A stretch of DNA of 64,000 bases from contig CAZHGN010000001.1 of the NCBI GenBank assembly GCA_964532155.1, forward strand, positions 37,242 through 101,241, in the 5' to 3' direction. A program made the position numbers and the translations under genes. Below the pieces are notes generated by a model. That model did not search any database, had not been told where the DNA came from, and worked only from the letters and a program-made list of their open reading frames with translations. The first letter of the stretch is position 1. Each line of letters begins with the position of its first letter. Shown one piece after another: positions 53,746-62,676 of the stretch. Source of the DNA: HGM11416 sp964532155. Lineage in GTDB: Bacteria > Bacillota > Clostridia > Christensenellales > Borkfalkiaceae.

Positions 53746-54063
53746 ATGAATAATGCAAATTGCGAATTAATTGTTGCTATAGTAAACCACGGCTTCGAAG
53801 ACGAAGTAATGGCTGCCGCAAGGTCTGCCGGCGCGCGCGGCGGTACGGTGTTTAACGCTCGCGGAACGGCAAACGCCGACGACGAGGTTAAGTTTTTAGG
53901 TATTACCTTGCACCCTAATAAAGAAATTATTTTTATATTGACCGAGCAAAAAACCAAAATCGCCATTATGCAGGCGATTAAGGATAAAGCCGGCCTTGCA
54001 ACCCCCGGCGCGGGTATTTTGTTTACCCTCCCCGTAGAGTCCTTCCTCGGCGTTGAATTTTAA
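53746..54063 (+). CDS. P-II-like signalling protein, second copy
   Basis: 105 residues: CELIVAIVNHGFEDEVMAAA, then AGARGGTVFNARGTANAD (T-loop region), KEIIFILTEQ and a C-terminal GAGILFTLPVESFLGV. It is more Gly-rich in the loop than its neighbour, so the two copies are diverged, perhaps forming a heteromer or sensing different states. CGGAGG precedes the ATG. Last gene of the operon. Confidence 0.83.
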   Translation: MNNANCELIVAIVNHGFEDEVMAAARSAGARGGTVFNARGTANADDEVKFLGITLHPNKEIIFILTEQKTKIAIMQAIKDKAGLATPGAGILFTLPVESFLGVEF

Positions 54064-54080
54064 TCTCTTGATCTAAGTTA

Positions 54081-54116
54081 AACGCCCCGACTTAAAATCA
54101 AAGTCGGGGCGTTTTG
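54081..54116 (+). terminator. Terminator of the DUF1538/P-II operon
   Basis: A perfect 13-bp GC-rich stem (54081-54093 with 54101-54113) with a 7-base loop and a short T tail. Confidence 0.88.
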
Positions 54117-54124
54117 TATTCCGT

Positions 54125-54754
54125 TTATTTTGACGAATTGCTTTTTTGTTTTGTTATGAGCGATAGAAAAAAATCGTTTTGCGGGGGTTTAACGCCTATC
54201 TTCTTACAGTTTAGCAAGACAGTGCAAGCGGTGCTGTAAAAATATGCATATAATTCGTCGATTTCACCTTTGACGATTTGTCCGTTCTTTTGCCCCGCTT
54301 TCATGACCTCGAACAATTCGCTTTGGCAAAAATCGCTGACGAAGTATTCAAAAAACGAGGGCGGCGTGTCTCGACTGCTAAGCGCAGAGGATATAAATTG
54401 AAGTTCTGCGACGAATGCGTTTTTTTGCAGTTTGCGCTTATAAACGTTTAAGATATCTTCAAGACGCGCCTTCCAATCCTTTTTCTTTCCGTCGTTAGGT
54501 AAATTTAGAACTTGGCAATTGCGCCGATATACCGCCTCGAAAAGCAATTCTTTACAACCGAAGTTTTGAGCGATAAGCCCTACCGACACGCCCGCGTTTT
54601 TTGCTATTTGCAAAAGCGAAGCGCCCGTATAACCCTTTTCGGCAAATTCGTTTAAGGCGGCGCCGAGTATTCTTTCGTCCGAGATAATTCGGCGTTGTTT
54701 TTTCGTTATCTTTTCTTGGATGATTTCTTCTTTTTTATCTTGTCTTTTTTTCAT
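54125..54754 (-). CDS. TetR/AcrR-family regulator
   Basis: 209 residues with an unusual Lys/Gln/Glu-rich N-terminal extension (KKRQDKKEEIIQEKITKKQR), then the TetR HTH (ILGAALNEFAEKGYTGASLLQIAKNAGVSVGLIAQNFGCKE) and a helical ligand domain. It lies downstream of the hydrogenase gene on the same strand and has palindromes in its upstream region, so autoregulation is likely. Effector unknown. Confidence 0.9.
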   Translation of the reverse strand: MKKRQDKKEEIIQEKITKKQRRIISDERILGAALNEFAEKGYTGASLLQIAKNAGVSVGLIAQNFGCKELLFEAVYRRNCQVLNLPNDGKKKDWKARLEDILNVYKRKLQKNAFVAELQFISSALSSRDTPPSFFEYFVSDFCQSELFEVMKAGQKNGQIVKGEIDELYAYFYSTACTVLLNCKKIGVKPPQNDFFLSLITKQKSNSSK

Positions 54755-54788
54755 TAGCGTATCTCTCGATTGATATAACTGATTTTTA

Positions 54789-54837
54789 ATTCATTGAATA
54801 TATATTCACCTAAACGATAAATATCAGTTCATTGAAC
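54789..54837 (-). promoter_or_regulatory. Palindromes upstream of the TetR gene
   Basis: Two 11-base palindromes share a TTCATTGAA core: ATTCATTGAAT (54789-54799) and GTTCATTGAAC (54827-54837), 38 bases apart. A third, TGAATATATATTCA (54795-54808), overlaps the first. They lie in the 150-base gap before the TetR start and are probable operators. Confidence 0.55.
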
Positions 54838-54904
54838 CACGATATAGTTTTATCACAAAATCGAAAAAAAGTAAAGTTAATTTTATCGGAAAACAAATAT
54901 TGTT

Positions 54905-56338
54905 TTACTTATTTAGTTTTTCCTTTAAAACACTAACGGAATCGTTTATTGCAGCTAAGCCGTTTTCTGCGTATTTTTTAACGCGAACGGCGTTTTTCTC
55001 GCTATGAGTTAAGCAGCCTGCGCCGAATGCACAACCGCCCTTACATGCCATTCCCTCGATAAAATTTTCTTTAAGAACGCCTTTTTGGGCACGTAATAAC
55101 GCGGCGCGGCATTCGTCCAATCCGCTACAGATAACTGGATTAAAATCTATCTCAAAGTTGTTTTCCTTTATAACCTCGTTTATTGCAGCAGATAAACCGC
55201 CGCTTACCGCAAAACCTCTTCCGTATGCGCTTGAAGTATTTGATTGCTCGGCAAAAGAGCGGACGTCGTCGATTTCTATTCCGCGGCTTTCGAACAGAGC
55301 ATAAAGTTCCTCGAACGTAAGAACGCAGTCGATTATATTTTTATATTCCTCTCGGCGGTATTCATACTTCTTCGAGGTGCACGGACCGATAAAAATAATC
55401 TGCGCCTCAGGACTTTGCATTTTGATAAGACTTGCAAGGTACATAGCAGGTGACGGCGTTTTTGAAATATTTTCTTTAAGTTCGGGGAAGAATTTTTCGA
55501 CGTAAGACACGAACGACGGACAGCACGACGAGATCAAAAAGCCTTTTTCTTCTAATTCCTTTGTTTCTAAGGCGGCGACGGCATCTGCGCCCGAAGCGAC
55601 CTCTAAGACGTCGGAAAAGCCGAGTTTTTTTAGCGACGACGCGATTTGATCGATCGTAAGGTTGCCAAACTGCCCTGCAATTGCGGGCGCAAGCAAGGCG
55701 TATACGAAACGACTCCCCTTGTTTTTCAATATTTCAACGGCATCCAAAACGTACGACCTGTCGGTAATTGCGCCGAAAGGACAAGCGTACGAGCAAGCCC
55801 CGCACGAAACGCATTTATCGTAGTCAATTTCGGCTTCGTTATCCGCCCCCGTCCCTATTGCTCCAAGCCGGCAACTCGATTCGCACGGACGTTTAAAATC
55901 GATTATTGCGTGATACGGACACACAGCCGCGCATGCGCCGCATTCTATGCATTTAGACTTGTCGATCACAGCTTTTTGGTTGGCGCCGAACGATATTGCG
56001 TTGCGCCTACACGCTTCGGCACAGCGGTGCGCCAAACAGCTTCGGCAAGATGAAGTAACCTCGTAGCCCCCGGTCGGACAATCTTCGCAAGCGATTTTTA
56101 TAACTTGAATAACCTTTTTGTTAGGCTGACCACCGATTGCAAGTTTAATTCGTTTTGACAAAACGGCGCGTTCTTTATAAACACAACAGCGCATCGTCGC
56201 TTTATTATCGGGAATAATTTTTTCAGGAACTTCTAAAACCTTTTCCAATAGTTCGTCGTTAAAGGCAAGAGTCGCCACTTCTTTTATAACCTTACTTTTT
56301 AAAACTTGAACCTTGGTATCGAATAAGCCGTCGTTCAT
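54905..56338 (-). CDS. [FeFe] hydrogenase, group B-like
   Basis: 477 residues: N-terminal Cys-rich domain, two 4Fe-4S ferredoxin motifs (CIECGACAAVCPYHAI and CVSCGACSYACPFGAI), and the H-cluster domain with L1 SSCCPSF, L2 IGPCTSKK and L3 EGMACKGGCAFGAGC. The GPC and CKGGC variants (rather than MPC and CPGGC) place it in group B, whose physiological role is poorly known. Maturases HydE/F/G are not in the window. GAGG is 7 bases before the ATG. Cotranscribed with the upstream kinase gene (2-base gap). Confidence 0.9.
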   Translation of the reverse strand: MNDGLFDTKVQVLKSKVIKEVATLAFNDELLEKVLEVPEKIIPDNKATMRCCVYKERAVLSKRIKLAIGGQPNKKVIQVIKIACEDCPTGGYEVTSSCRSCLAHRCAEACRRNAISFGANQKAVIDKSKCIECGACAAVCPYHAIIDFKRPCESSCRLGAIGTGADNEAEIDYDKCVSCGACSYACPFGAITDRSYVLDAVEILKNKGSRFVYALLAPAIAGQFGNLTIDQIASSLKKLGFSDVLEVASGADAVAALETKELEEKGFLISSCCPSFVSYVEKFFPELKENISKTPSPAMYLASLIKMQSPEAQIIFIGPCTSKKYEYRREEYKNIIDCVLTFEELYALFESRGIEIDDVRSFAEQSNTSSAYGRGFAVSGGLSAAINEVIKENNFEIDFNPVICSGLDECRAALLRAQKGVLKENFIEGMACKGGCAFGAGCLTHSEKNAVRVKKYAENGLAAINDSVSVLKEKLNK

Positions 56339-56340
56339 AA

Positions 56341-57105
56341 TTATTCCTCTTTTTCGTTAATCAAATCAAAAAGCTTAGCTTTAGTTTCGGTAGGCGATTT
56401 TAATAGCTGCGCCGCGGCGACGAGAGGTATCCATTTTTTAACGTCCGAATGCGTCGTGTGTGTTTTTTTGCAAAATAAATTAATATAGTCGTCGGCTTTT
56501 TGCTTGTCTCCGCTTAAAAGAAAAATTAAATACGTTTTCGTAGCGTCTGCCGTTGGATTACCCTGACTTGCGTGCGACCAGTCGAGAATAAACGGCTGTC
56601 CGTTGTCGGTTATAACAACGTTCGACGGATTGAAATCGCCGTGGCAAACGGAGTTATATTTAGGTAAGTCGGATAGTCTAACCGCAAGATCGTAACGAGT
56701 CGACGCGTCTAATTCGGAGTGCATTATTTTAAGCGTCATTTTATCACTGAACTTTGTTAAAAGCATATGCTTGCGCGAGTGAATATCGAGCTGAATATCG
56801 ACGAAAAGTTGCATAAATTCGTCGATTTTTTTGGTATTTTCAAGCATAAGTTTATCGAGCGTTTTTCCATTTACGTAGTCCATAACTATCGCCCATTTGC
56901 CGTCGATAACCGTAACTTCACGAATTTTTGGTATGTTAAGCCCGGTTTCTTCCACGCGCGATTGGTTTAACGCCTCGTTTAAAACGTTGGACTTGGAAAA
57001 GCTCTCGTCAAAGAGTTTTATTATGCAGTCGCCTTTTTTTAAAATTATTTTGTCTTTTCGTTCGGCGATTATTTTGTCAAACTGAAAATTAGGAATGTTT
57101 AGCAT
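56341..57105 (-). CDS. APH-family kinase, partner of the hydrogenase gene
   Basis: 254 residues of the choline/aminoglycoside kinase fold: WAIVMDYVNGKTLDKLM, catalytic CHGDFNPSNVVI and Mg-binding ILDWSHASQGNPTADATKTYL. Such small kinases phosphorylate varied small molecules; the substrate is unknown. It directly precedes the hydrogenase gene. Its ATG is 7 bases after the -10 of a promoter and has no ribosome site, so the mRNA may be leaderless. Confidence 0.86.
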   Translation of the reverse strand: MLNIPNFQFDKIIAERKDKIILKKGDCIIKLFDESFSKSNVLNEALNQSRVEETGLNIPKIREVTVIDGKWAIVMDYVNGKTLDKLMLENTKKIDEFMQLFVDIQLDIHSRKHMLLTKFSDKMTLKIMHSELDASTRYDLAVRLSDLPKYNSVCHGDFNPSNVVITDNGQPFILDWSHASQGNPTADATKTYLIFLLSGDKQKADDYINLFCKKTHTTHSDVKKWIPLVAAAQLLKSPTETKAKLFDLINEKEE

Positions 57106-57111
57106 ACGTTA

Positions 57112-57140
57112 ATTATATCACCGAATAAATTATTTATCAA
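57112..57140 (-). promoter_or_regulatory. Promoter of the kinase-hydrogenase operon
   Basis: Minus strand TTGATA (57135-57140), 17 bases, TATAAT (57112-57117). Six bases separate the -10 from the ATG at 57105, so transcription should start at or next to the A of the start codon. Confidence 0.72.
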
Positions 57141-57240
57141 GGTATTTTTAAATTTTCTTTAAAGTAAATACGTACTGATTAAATAGCCGAAGTATATTAT
57201 AAAAAAATGTAGAAATTTCTTTAAAGTGCTTAAAAAACGG

Positions 57241-57269
57241 TTGCTTTTTACACTTGGTTATGTTAATAT
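57241..57269 (+). promoter_or_regulatory. Promoter of tRNA-Glu
   Basis: TTGCTT (57241-57246), 17 bases, TAATAT (57264-57269) with a TGn extension. Confidence 0.6.
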
Positions 57270-57286
57270 TAAAAAGCTGTTTAAAC

Positions 57287-57361
57287 GGCCTCATGGTCAA
57301 GCGGTTAAGACGCCGCCCTCTCACGGCGGAAACTGGGGTTCGATTCCCCATGGGGCTACCA
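57287..57361 (+). tRNA. tRNA-Glu (anticodon CTC)
   Basis: Full cloverleaf of 75 bases with encoded CCA (57359-57361). Acceptor GGCCTCA/TGGGGCT with G-U pairs at positions 1-72 and 5-68; D-arm GTCAAGCGGTTAAGAC; anticodon stem CCGCC/GGCGG with loop CTCTCAC, giving anticodon CTC; T-arm TGGGGTTCGATTCCCCA. Reads GAG codons. Confidence 0.97.
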
Positions 57362-57366
57362 GACTT

Positions 57367-57393
57367 ACCCACACGTATTGCGTGGGTTTTTTT
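57367..57393 (+). terminator. Terminator after tRNA-Glu
   Basis: ACCCAC/GTGGGT stem around a 9-base loop followed by seven T. Confidence 0.8.
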
Positions 57394-57416
57394 ATGCCGT
57401 TTTTCGGATTACGCTT

Positions 57417-57986
57417 ATGCATAAAACAAAACTAAAACTTGCACAGTCAATTGCAAAAATAGCGTTGTTTGTTTCGATGACGATTATATGCTCGCTTTTC
57501 CTTGTAATACCTGCGCATCCCGTACCTATCACCTTTCAAACGGTCGTTGCGGTAAGCGCAGGAATACTTATAGGAAAAAATAAGGCGCTATTGCCATGTC
57601 GGTATATTTTTTATGGGGGTTATTTGTCATATTCCTATCTTTTCGGAATTTAACGGTGTTTTTCGGCGGCGTTTAAGCCTATGTTCGGTTATATAATCGG
57701 TTTTATGCCGACTGCGTTTGTATCGGGATACATACGCGAAAAAACCGCTTGTTACTTTTTAAATCTTTTTAAATCTCACGTTCGTGGCTGTTTTCGGCGT
57801 TATAATCCTTTATTTATTCGGTATAACCTATTTTGTCATTATTTCGCGCTGGTATTTTGAATAGATAATTTACTGAACGAAATATTGATTTATAACTTAG
57901 TGTTTTTACCCAAAGATTTATTGCTCGCCGTTTGCGCTGCATTCGTTTGCAAAAGAATAATAAAACAAAAAAACGCTCTCGTTTAG
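57417..57986 (+). pseudogene. bioY: Decayed bioY (biotin ECF transporter S component)
   Basis: Family segments appear in order but in shifting frames: VIPAHPVPITFQTVVAVSAGILIGKN from ATG 57417; then AIAMSVYFLWGL...TVFFGG from 57587; PMFGYIIGFMPTAFVSGYI from 57678; LTFVAVFGVIILYLFGI from 57775; and VFLPKDLLLAVCAAFVCKRI from 57900 to the stop at 57986. This needs at least four frame changes plus internal stops. Intact BioY is a membrane S component that captures biotin. No ribosome site is seen. Sequencing error is unlikely to cause this many breaks. Confidence 0.82.
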
Positions 57987-58036
57987 TTTTGCCGTATAAT
58001 CTTATGAAAGATACAATCAAAACTAACAAGAGTGTT
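57972..58036 (-). terminator. Three-tier hairpin terminator after the PAP2 gene
   Basis: Nested stems: AACGCTCTCGTT with AACAAGAGTGTT (57972-57983/58025-58036, one mismatch), AGTTTTG/CAAAACT and ATCTT/AAGAT. On the minus strand it is followed by TTTTTTTGTTTTATT. It overlaps the last codons of the decayed bioY. Confidence 0.72.
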
Positions 58037-58042
58037 ATTCTA

Positions 58043-58999
58043 TTAGAAATTGAATAATTTAAAGCGCATAAACAGTTTTGGGCCGAACAAGAATATTACG
58101 ATGTGGCAAACAACGGTTACAAGTGCGCCGATCAATACGTCGCTCAAAAAATGTTTGCCCATCAAAATTCGAGTAAACATAACGGTTAATACGTAGGCGA
58201 AAATTATAAAGAAAGATATTAATTTGTATTTAATATTGTTCGATTTTTCGTAAAAGAGAGGTAAAGCGGTTAGCGTTATAAGCGTTGCCGCCGCGCAAGT
58301 ATGCCCCGACGGGAAGGATCTTAGACCGTCGTCTGCTATTCCCGCAATTACCATTTCGGGCGTAGCCGACATCTTTCCGTTGAAATCAAACCACTTAGTA
58401 TAATATCCAAAATCTCCCAACGCGTTCATAGTGCAAAATCTGTAACGCGATGCGGGGATTTTTATGCAAATCTGAGTTAAGAACTGAGAGAGTGCAACGA
58501 CTGCAAATGTTAACGCCGCCCAAGGCAAAAGCGAAGCGACAAATTCGTCGTTATATTTTTTAGAAATCATATTGACGAAATATAACATTATTCCCGACAA
58601 AACGGCGTAAGCAATTTTTGTGGAATCATCGAGAAAAGCCGCGAAATCGTAGTGATTATTTAGGTATTTAAAAACCCTAGAAAAAACAAAATAACCCATA
58701 AAAAACGAGATTATTTCAAAGAAAATGGCGATTATTATGAATTTAGTCCGCTTGCCTTTTCTAAGGCAATAAGAAAAAACTATGCTCGAAGCAAAAATCG
58801 TTATAAAGTAGACGGGCAACTCGCCGACCGTCTCGAATATTCTGCCGAATAAGTTCATCGACTGATACTGCCCCGGTTTTAAGTCCGCGATTTTTTTTGA
58901 TATCTCTAAATCGAAAACGGTGGCAACGGAAAGCAATGCGATAAACGCTACCGCTATTGCTCCGTAGATAATCAATCTCTTTTTGACGGTTTTGTCCAT
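58043..58999 (-). CDS. PAP2-family membrane phosphatase
   Basis: 318 residues with about six to eight helices. PAP2 motifs: KIPASRYRF (motif 1 region), SFPSGHTCAAATL (motif 2, catalytic His) and TRILMGKHFLSDV (motif 3). Substrates of the family are lipid phosphates such as phosphatidic acid or undecaprenyl pyrophosphate; not decidable here. About 27 bases downstream of the YitT gene, so possibly one transcript. Confidence 0.88.
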   Translation of the reverse strand: MDKTVKKRLIIYGAIAVAFIALLSVATVFDLEISKKIADLKPGQYQSMNLFGRIFETVGELPVYFITIFASSIVFSYCLRKGKRTKFIIIAIFFEIISFFMGYFVFSRVFKYLNNHYDFAAFLDDSTKIAYAVLSGIMLYFVNMISKKYNDEFVASLLPWAALTFAVVALSQFLTQICIKIPASRYRFCTMNALGDFGYYTKWFDFNGKMSATPEMVIAGIADDGLRSFPSGHTCAAATLITLTALPLFYEKSNNIKYKLISFFIIFAYVLTVMFTRILMGKHFLSDVLIGALVTVVCHIVIFLFGPKLFMRFKLFNF

Positions 59000-59026
59000 A
59001 GTTCCCTCTAATCTTTTTAATATTTT

Positions 59027-59983
59027 CTATTTGTAGAATACTCCGAAAACCTCGCTAATATGCGATGCAAAAGCGAATGAATCCGGATATTTTTTCAGTA
59101 TCTCTTCAAAAGCGGCTATTTGGCGAGGACGTATTACGCATATTAACAAAAACTTTTCTTTATGCTCGAACATTCCCGTCGCCCTTGTAACCGTAACGCT
59201 GTGACCGAGTTTTTCAATAAGCTCGGCGGCAAGTGCGTCGGGCGTATCTGTTACGACTTCGAACTTAAGCGCGCTTTTCGTTCCGCTTAAAATATATTCC
59301 GATACTTTGCTAAAAATAATTATGTAAATTGCGGCAAAGCATATGGATTCAATCTCGAATACGAAACACCCGGCAATAATTACGACTGCGTTAACGGCAA
59401 GCAGTAATAACGAAACGTTGGCGTAAGGCTTTTTCTTTTGTATAATCATAACGATTATGTCAACGCCGCCGAGGCTTCCGGTATTTCTAAAGGTTAACGC
59501 TATACACGCCCCCGAACACACACCGCTTATCACACTGCAAAAAAGTTTTTTACCGAAATCGGATATCGCGATATTTGACTCACTCATAATCGGATTGCCG
59601 CTAAGGTCGGTTAACATCGTATGAAACTTAAACTCGCCGCTCGGATCGATTGCTCCGAGCAGATAAAAGCCCGCGCACATTATTACAACGTTTATCGTCG
59701 TATACACGACGAACCGCTTTGGCAGTTTAAAATACGCCAAAATGAGAAGTGGCACGTTCATCAGCAAAAGAATAACCGAGGCGTGTTCGATATCCTTAAC
59801 CTTTTCAATTATTGCAAGTATACCGCTAAAGCCGCTCGGTGCAAAGTCATTGCCGAGAATAAAAATGTACGACGTAATCGTGTAAAATATAGTTGCCAAA
59901 AGGTTGATCGTAAGTTCTTTTGCAATTGTTTTTATCTTTTGTTTTTTTGGATCGCCTAGCTCGTAATCGTGTATTTCGTCCAT
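59027..59983 (-). CDS. YitT-family membrane protein (DUF161 with DUF2179)
   Basis: 318 residues: charged cytoplasmic N-terminus, about six helices with FAPSGFSGILAIIEKV and TGSLGGVDIIVMIIQKK, then a C-terminal DUF2179 ferredoxin-like domain from about residue 235 (ALKFEVVTDTPDALAAELIEKLGHSVT). YitT proteins are uncharacterised permease-like proteins. First gene before the PAP2 gene. Confidence 0.88.
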   Translation of the reverse strand: MDEIHDYELGDPKKQKIKTIAKELTINLLATIFYTITSYIFILGNDFAPSGFSGILAIIEKVKDIEHASVILLLMNVPLLILAYFKLPKRFVVYTTINVVIMCAGFYLLGAIDPSGEFKFHTMLTDLSGNPIMSESNIAISDFGKKLFCSVISGVCSGACIALTFRNTGSLGGVDIIVMIIQKKKPYANVSLLLLAVNAVVIIAGCFVFEIESICFAAIYIIIFSKVSEYILSGTKSALKFEVVTDTPDALAAELIEKLGHSVTVTRATGMFEHKEKFLLICVIRPRQIAAFEEILKKYPDSFAFASHISEVFGVFYK

Positions 59984-60127
59984 TGGACTGCCCTTCTTAG
60001 GTATTAAAAATCATATTGATAATACCACAATGCAATTATAAAGTCATCAAAAAAAATATTCGTTAGCTAAAAAAAAGATTTTTTTTAGTTTATAAGCTTA
60101 AATTTCGCTCTTAAAGATAAAAAAACG

Positions 60128-60157
60128 TTGCTTAAATCACTGTTAATATGTTATAAT
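60128..60157 (+). promoter_or_regulatory. Promoter of leuS
   Basis: TTGCTT (60128-60133), 18 bases, TATAAT (60152-60157) with extended TGn. The leader of about 72 bases forms only a small ATTGCT/AGCAAT hairpin (about 60174-60205) and no T-box. Confidence 0.68.
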
Positions 60158-60236
60158 TCAAAAGATATAAGATATTGCTGCGCTCAAGGTACGGCGGTTA
60201 GCAATTGAATGGCAAACAAAAGGAGCATCTCTTTTT

Positions 60237-62672
60237 ATGAACATGCACGAAATCGAAAAAAAGTGGCAAGAACGTTGGGAAAAGGAAAAACTCAATTCGT
60301 TTAGCAAAAAGAATATCGATAAAAAGTTCTATTGTCTCGAAATGTTTTCTTACCCTTCCGGCGCAAAGCTTCACGCAGGGCATTGGTATAACTACGGTCC
60401 GACCGACAGTTATGCAAGATACAAGAGGATGAAAGGTTTTGAAGTCTTTCAACCGATGGGCTTTGACGCATTCGGACTCCCTGCAGAGAATTTCGCGATA
60501 AAGACCGGCGTTCACCCGCAAGACTCCACCGTGAAAAATATCGAAACGATGGAACAACAGCTTAAAGCGATGGGTGCCATGTTCGATTGGTCTGCAGAAA
60601 TCAAGACTTGCATGCCCGATTATTATAAATGGACGCAATGGCTGTTCCTCAAACTTTACGAAAAAGGTCTTGCCTACCGAAAAGAAGCGCCCGTAAACTG
60701 GTGCCCTTCTTGCAATACCGTTCTTGCCAACGAACAGGTTAGCGACGGCAAATGCGAAAGATGCGGTTCGCAAGTTATAAAGAAAGACCTTACGCAGTGG
60801 TTCTTTAAGATTACCGATTATGCCGAAGAACTACTTCAAGGGCTCGACAAACTCGATTGGCCTGAAAAAACCAAAGCAATGCAACGCAACTGGATTGGAA
60901 AGTCGGTCGGCGTAGAGATTATTTTCCAAGCGGAAAGCGGCGATGAGTTTAAGGTGTTCACCACGAGAGCGGATACCATATTCGGTGTTTCGTACGTCGT
61001 TCTTGCACCCGAACATCCCCTTGTTAAAAAGCTTTGCACGGACGATAGGCGTGCCGACGTCGAAGCGTATATTACCGAAACGAGCAAAATCGACGAAATC
61101 GAAAGGCTCTCTTCCGTACGCGAGAAAAGCGGCGTATTCATCGGTGCATACGCCATTAACCCGATCAATAATAAAAAAGTTCCCATTTATATTGCCGACT
61201 ACGTTCTCGGCACTTACGGTACCGGTGCCGTAATGGGCGTTCCCGCGCACGACGAACGCGACTTTGCCTTTGCAAACAAGTACGGCTTACCTATAACGAG
61301 AGTTATTCATTCCACTAAGGGCGAAGACGTTCTTCCCTATTGCGAAGACGGCGTTATGATAAACAGCCTTAACTTCGACGGTTTAAAGAGTGACGAAGGA
61401 AGAAAAGAGGTGCTCGTTGCCCTTTCCGAAATGCAGAAAGGTAATGCGAAAGTCAATTACCGTTTGAGAGACTGGCTCGTTTCACGTCAAAGATATTGGG
61501 GGGCTCCAATCCCCGTCGTATATTGTGAAAAATGCGGAATAGTGCCTGTTCCCGAAAAGGATTTACCGGTTTTGCTTCCCTACGACGTCGAGTTTAAACC
61601 GGACGGAAAATCACCTCTTGCTAAGCACGAAGGATTTATGCATGCTAAATGTCCGCACTGCGGCGGCGATGCCACGCGTGAAGCCGATACGCTTGACACG
61701 TTCGTATGCTCGAGCTGGTACTATCTCAGATATCCCGACGCGAATAATTCCGAAAAACCGTTCGATCCCGATTACATTAACAAAATGTTGCCGGTAGATA
61801 AATACGTCGGCGGAGCCGAACACGCTTGCATGCACTTGCTTTACGCGCGTTTTATCACCAAGGCATTGCGTGATATGGGCTACTTAAATTTCGACGAGCC
61901 CTTTAAGTCGCTAACGCACCAAGGCACGATTTTAGGTCCCGACGGCTTTAAAATGAGCAAGACTCGCGGAAACGTTATTTCCCCCGACGACTATATCGAA
62001 ACTTACGGTGCGGACGTTTTCAGACTGTATTTAATGTTCGGTTTCAGCTACGTTGAAGGCGGTCCTTGGAACGACGAAGGTATCAAATCAATTGCGAAAT
62101 TCCTTGACCGAATTGAACGTATTTTCGATAAAGTCAACGCCTATAAACCTGCAAAACAATATCCCGAGTACGGTAAGGACGAAAAAGAACTTCTTCGCGT
62201 TTTAAACTGCACGATTAAGAGCGTGGATAACGATATTGACTCGTTCTCGTTCAATACTGCGGTTGCACGTCTTATGGAACTTGTAAATGCATTGTATAAA
62301 TACGATGCACTGCCCGACGGCAAGAATTTGAAGCTTTTGAAAGACGCCGTTAATACGCTCGTGCTTTTAATCGCTCCGCTTACTCCGCATTTTGCCGAAG
62401 AACTCAGAAGCAGAACGGGCGCAAGAGGCTCGATTTTCAACTGCTCATACCCGACCTACGACGAAAAGTATTTGCAACTTGACGAGATCGAATACGTAGT
62501 TCAAATAAACAGCAAGCCGCGCGTTAAACTTTTCTTGCAAAACAACCTTTCGCGCGAGGAAATTTCTGAGATTGTTTTCGCCAACGAAAAAATTAAAGAA
62601 CTCATCGACGGAAAAGAAATCGTAAAAACCATTATCGTTCCGTCAAGACTCATAAACATTCTCGTAAAATAA
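60237..62672 (+). CDS. leuS: Leucyl-tRNA synthetase
   Basis: Class I synthetase, 811 residues. HIGH-type site is [11 protein letters not shown] in the [14 protein letters not shown] block; CP1 editing domain shows TTRADTIFG and [15 protein letters not shown] (editing Asp); catalytic KMSKS motif is [10 protein letters not shown]; zinc-like cysteines at CEKCG and CPHCGG. AGGAG lies upstream of the ATG. No T-box. The M18 gene follows after 4 bases. Confidence 0.97.
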   Translation: MNMHEIEKKWQERWEKEKLNSFSKKNIDKKFYCLEMFSYPSGAKLHAGHWYNYGPTDSYARYKRMKGFEVFQPMGFDAFGLPAENFAIKTGVHPQDSTVKNIETMEQQLKAMGAMFDWSAEIKTCMPDYYKWTQWLFLKLYEKGLAYRKEAPVNWCPSCNTVLANEQVSDGKCERCGSQVIKKDLTQWFFKITDYAEELLQGLDKLDWPEKTKAMQRNWIGKSVGVEIIFQAESGDEFKVFTTRADTIFGVSYVVLAPEHPLVKKLCTDDRRADVEAYITETSKIDEIERLSSVREKSGVFIGAYAINPINNKKVPIYIADYVLGTYGTGAVMGVPAHDERDFAFANKYGLPITRVIHSTKGEDVLPYCEDGVMINSLNFDGLKSDEGRKEVLVALSEMQKGNAKVNYRLRDWLVSRQRYWGAPIPVVYCEKCGIVPVPEKDLPVLLPYDVEFKPDGKSPLAKHEGFMHAKCPHCGGDATREADTLDTFVCSSWYYLRYPDANNSEKPFDPDYINKMLPVDKYVGGAEHACMHLLYARFITKALRDMGYLNFDEPFKSLTHQGTILGPDGFKMSKTRGNVISPDDYIETYGADVFRLYLMFGFSYVEGGPWNDEGIKSIAKFLDRIERIFDKVNAYKPAKQYPEYGKDEKELLRVLNCTIKSVDNDIDSFSFNTAVARLMELVNALYKYDALPDGKNLKLLKDAVNTLVLLIAPLTPHFAEELRSRTGARGSIFNCSYPTYDEKYLQLDEIEYVVQINSKPRVKLFLQNNLSREEISEIVFANEKIKELIDGKEIVKTIIVPSRLINILVK

Positions 62673-62676
62673 CGAT

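Noticed and set aside
57148..57372. Minus-strand open frame of 74 codons across the tRNA gene
   Set aside because: It is the antisense of tRNA-Glu, a well-known false open frame; no ribosome site.
60158..60236. Possible T-box leader before leuS
   Set aside because: The leader is only about 72 bases and lacks the conserved T-box sequence and antiterminator; the leaders of proS and hisS fail the same test.
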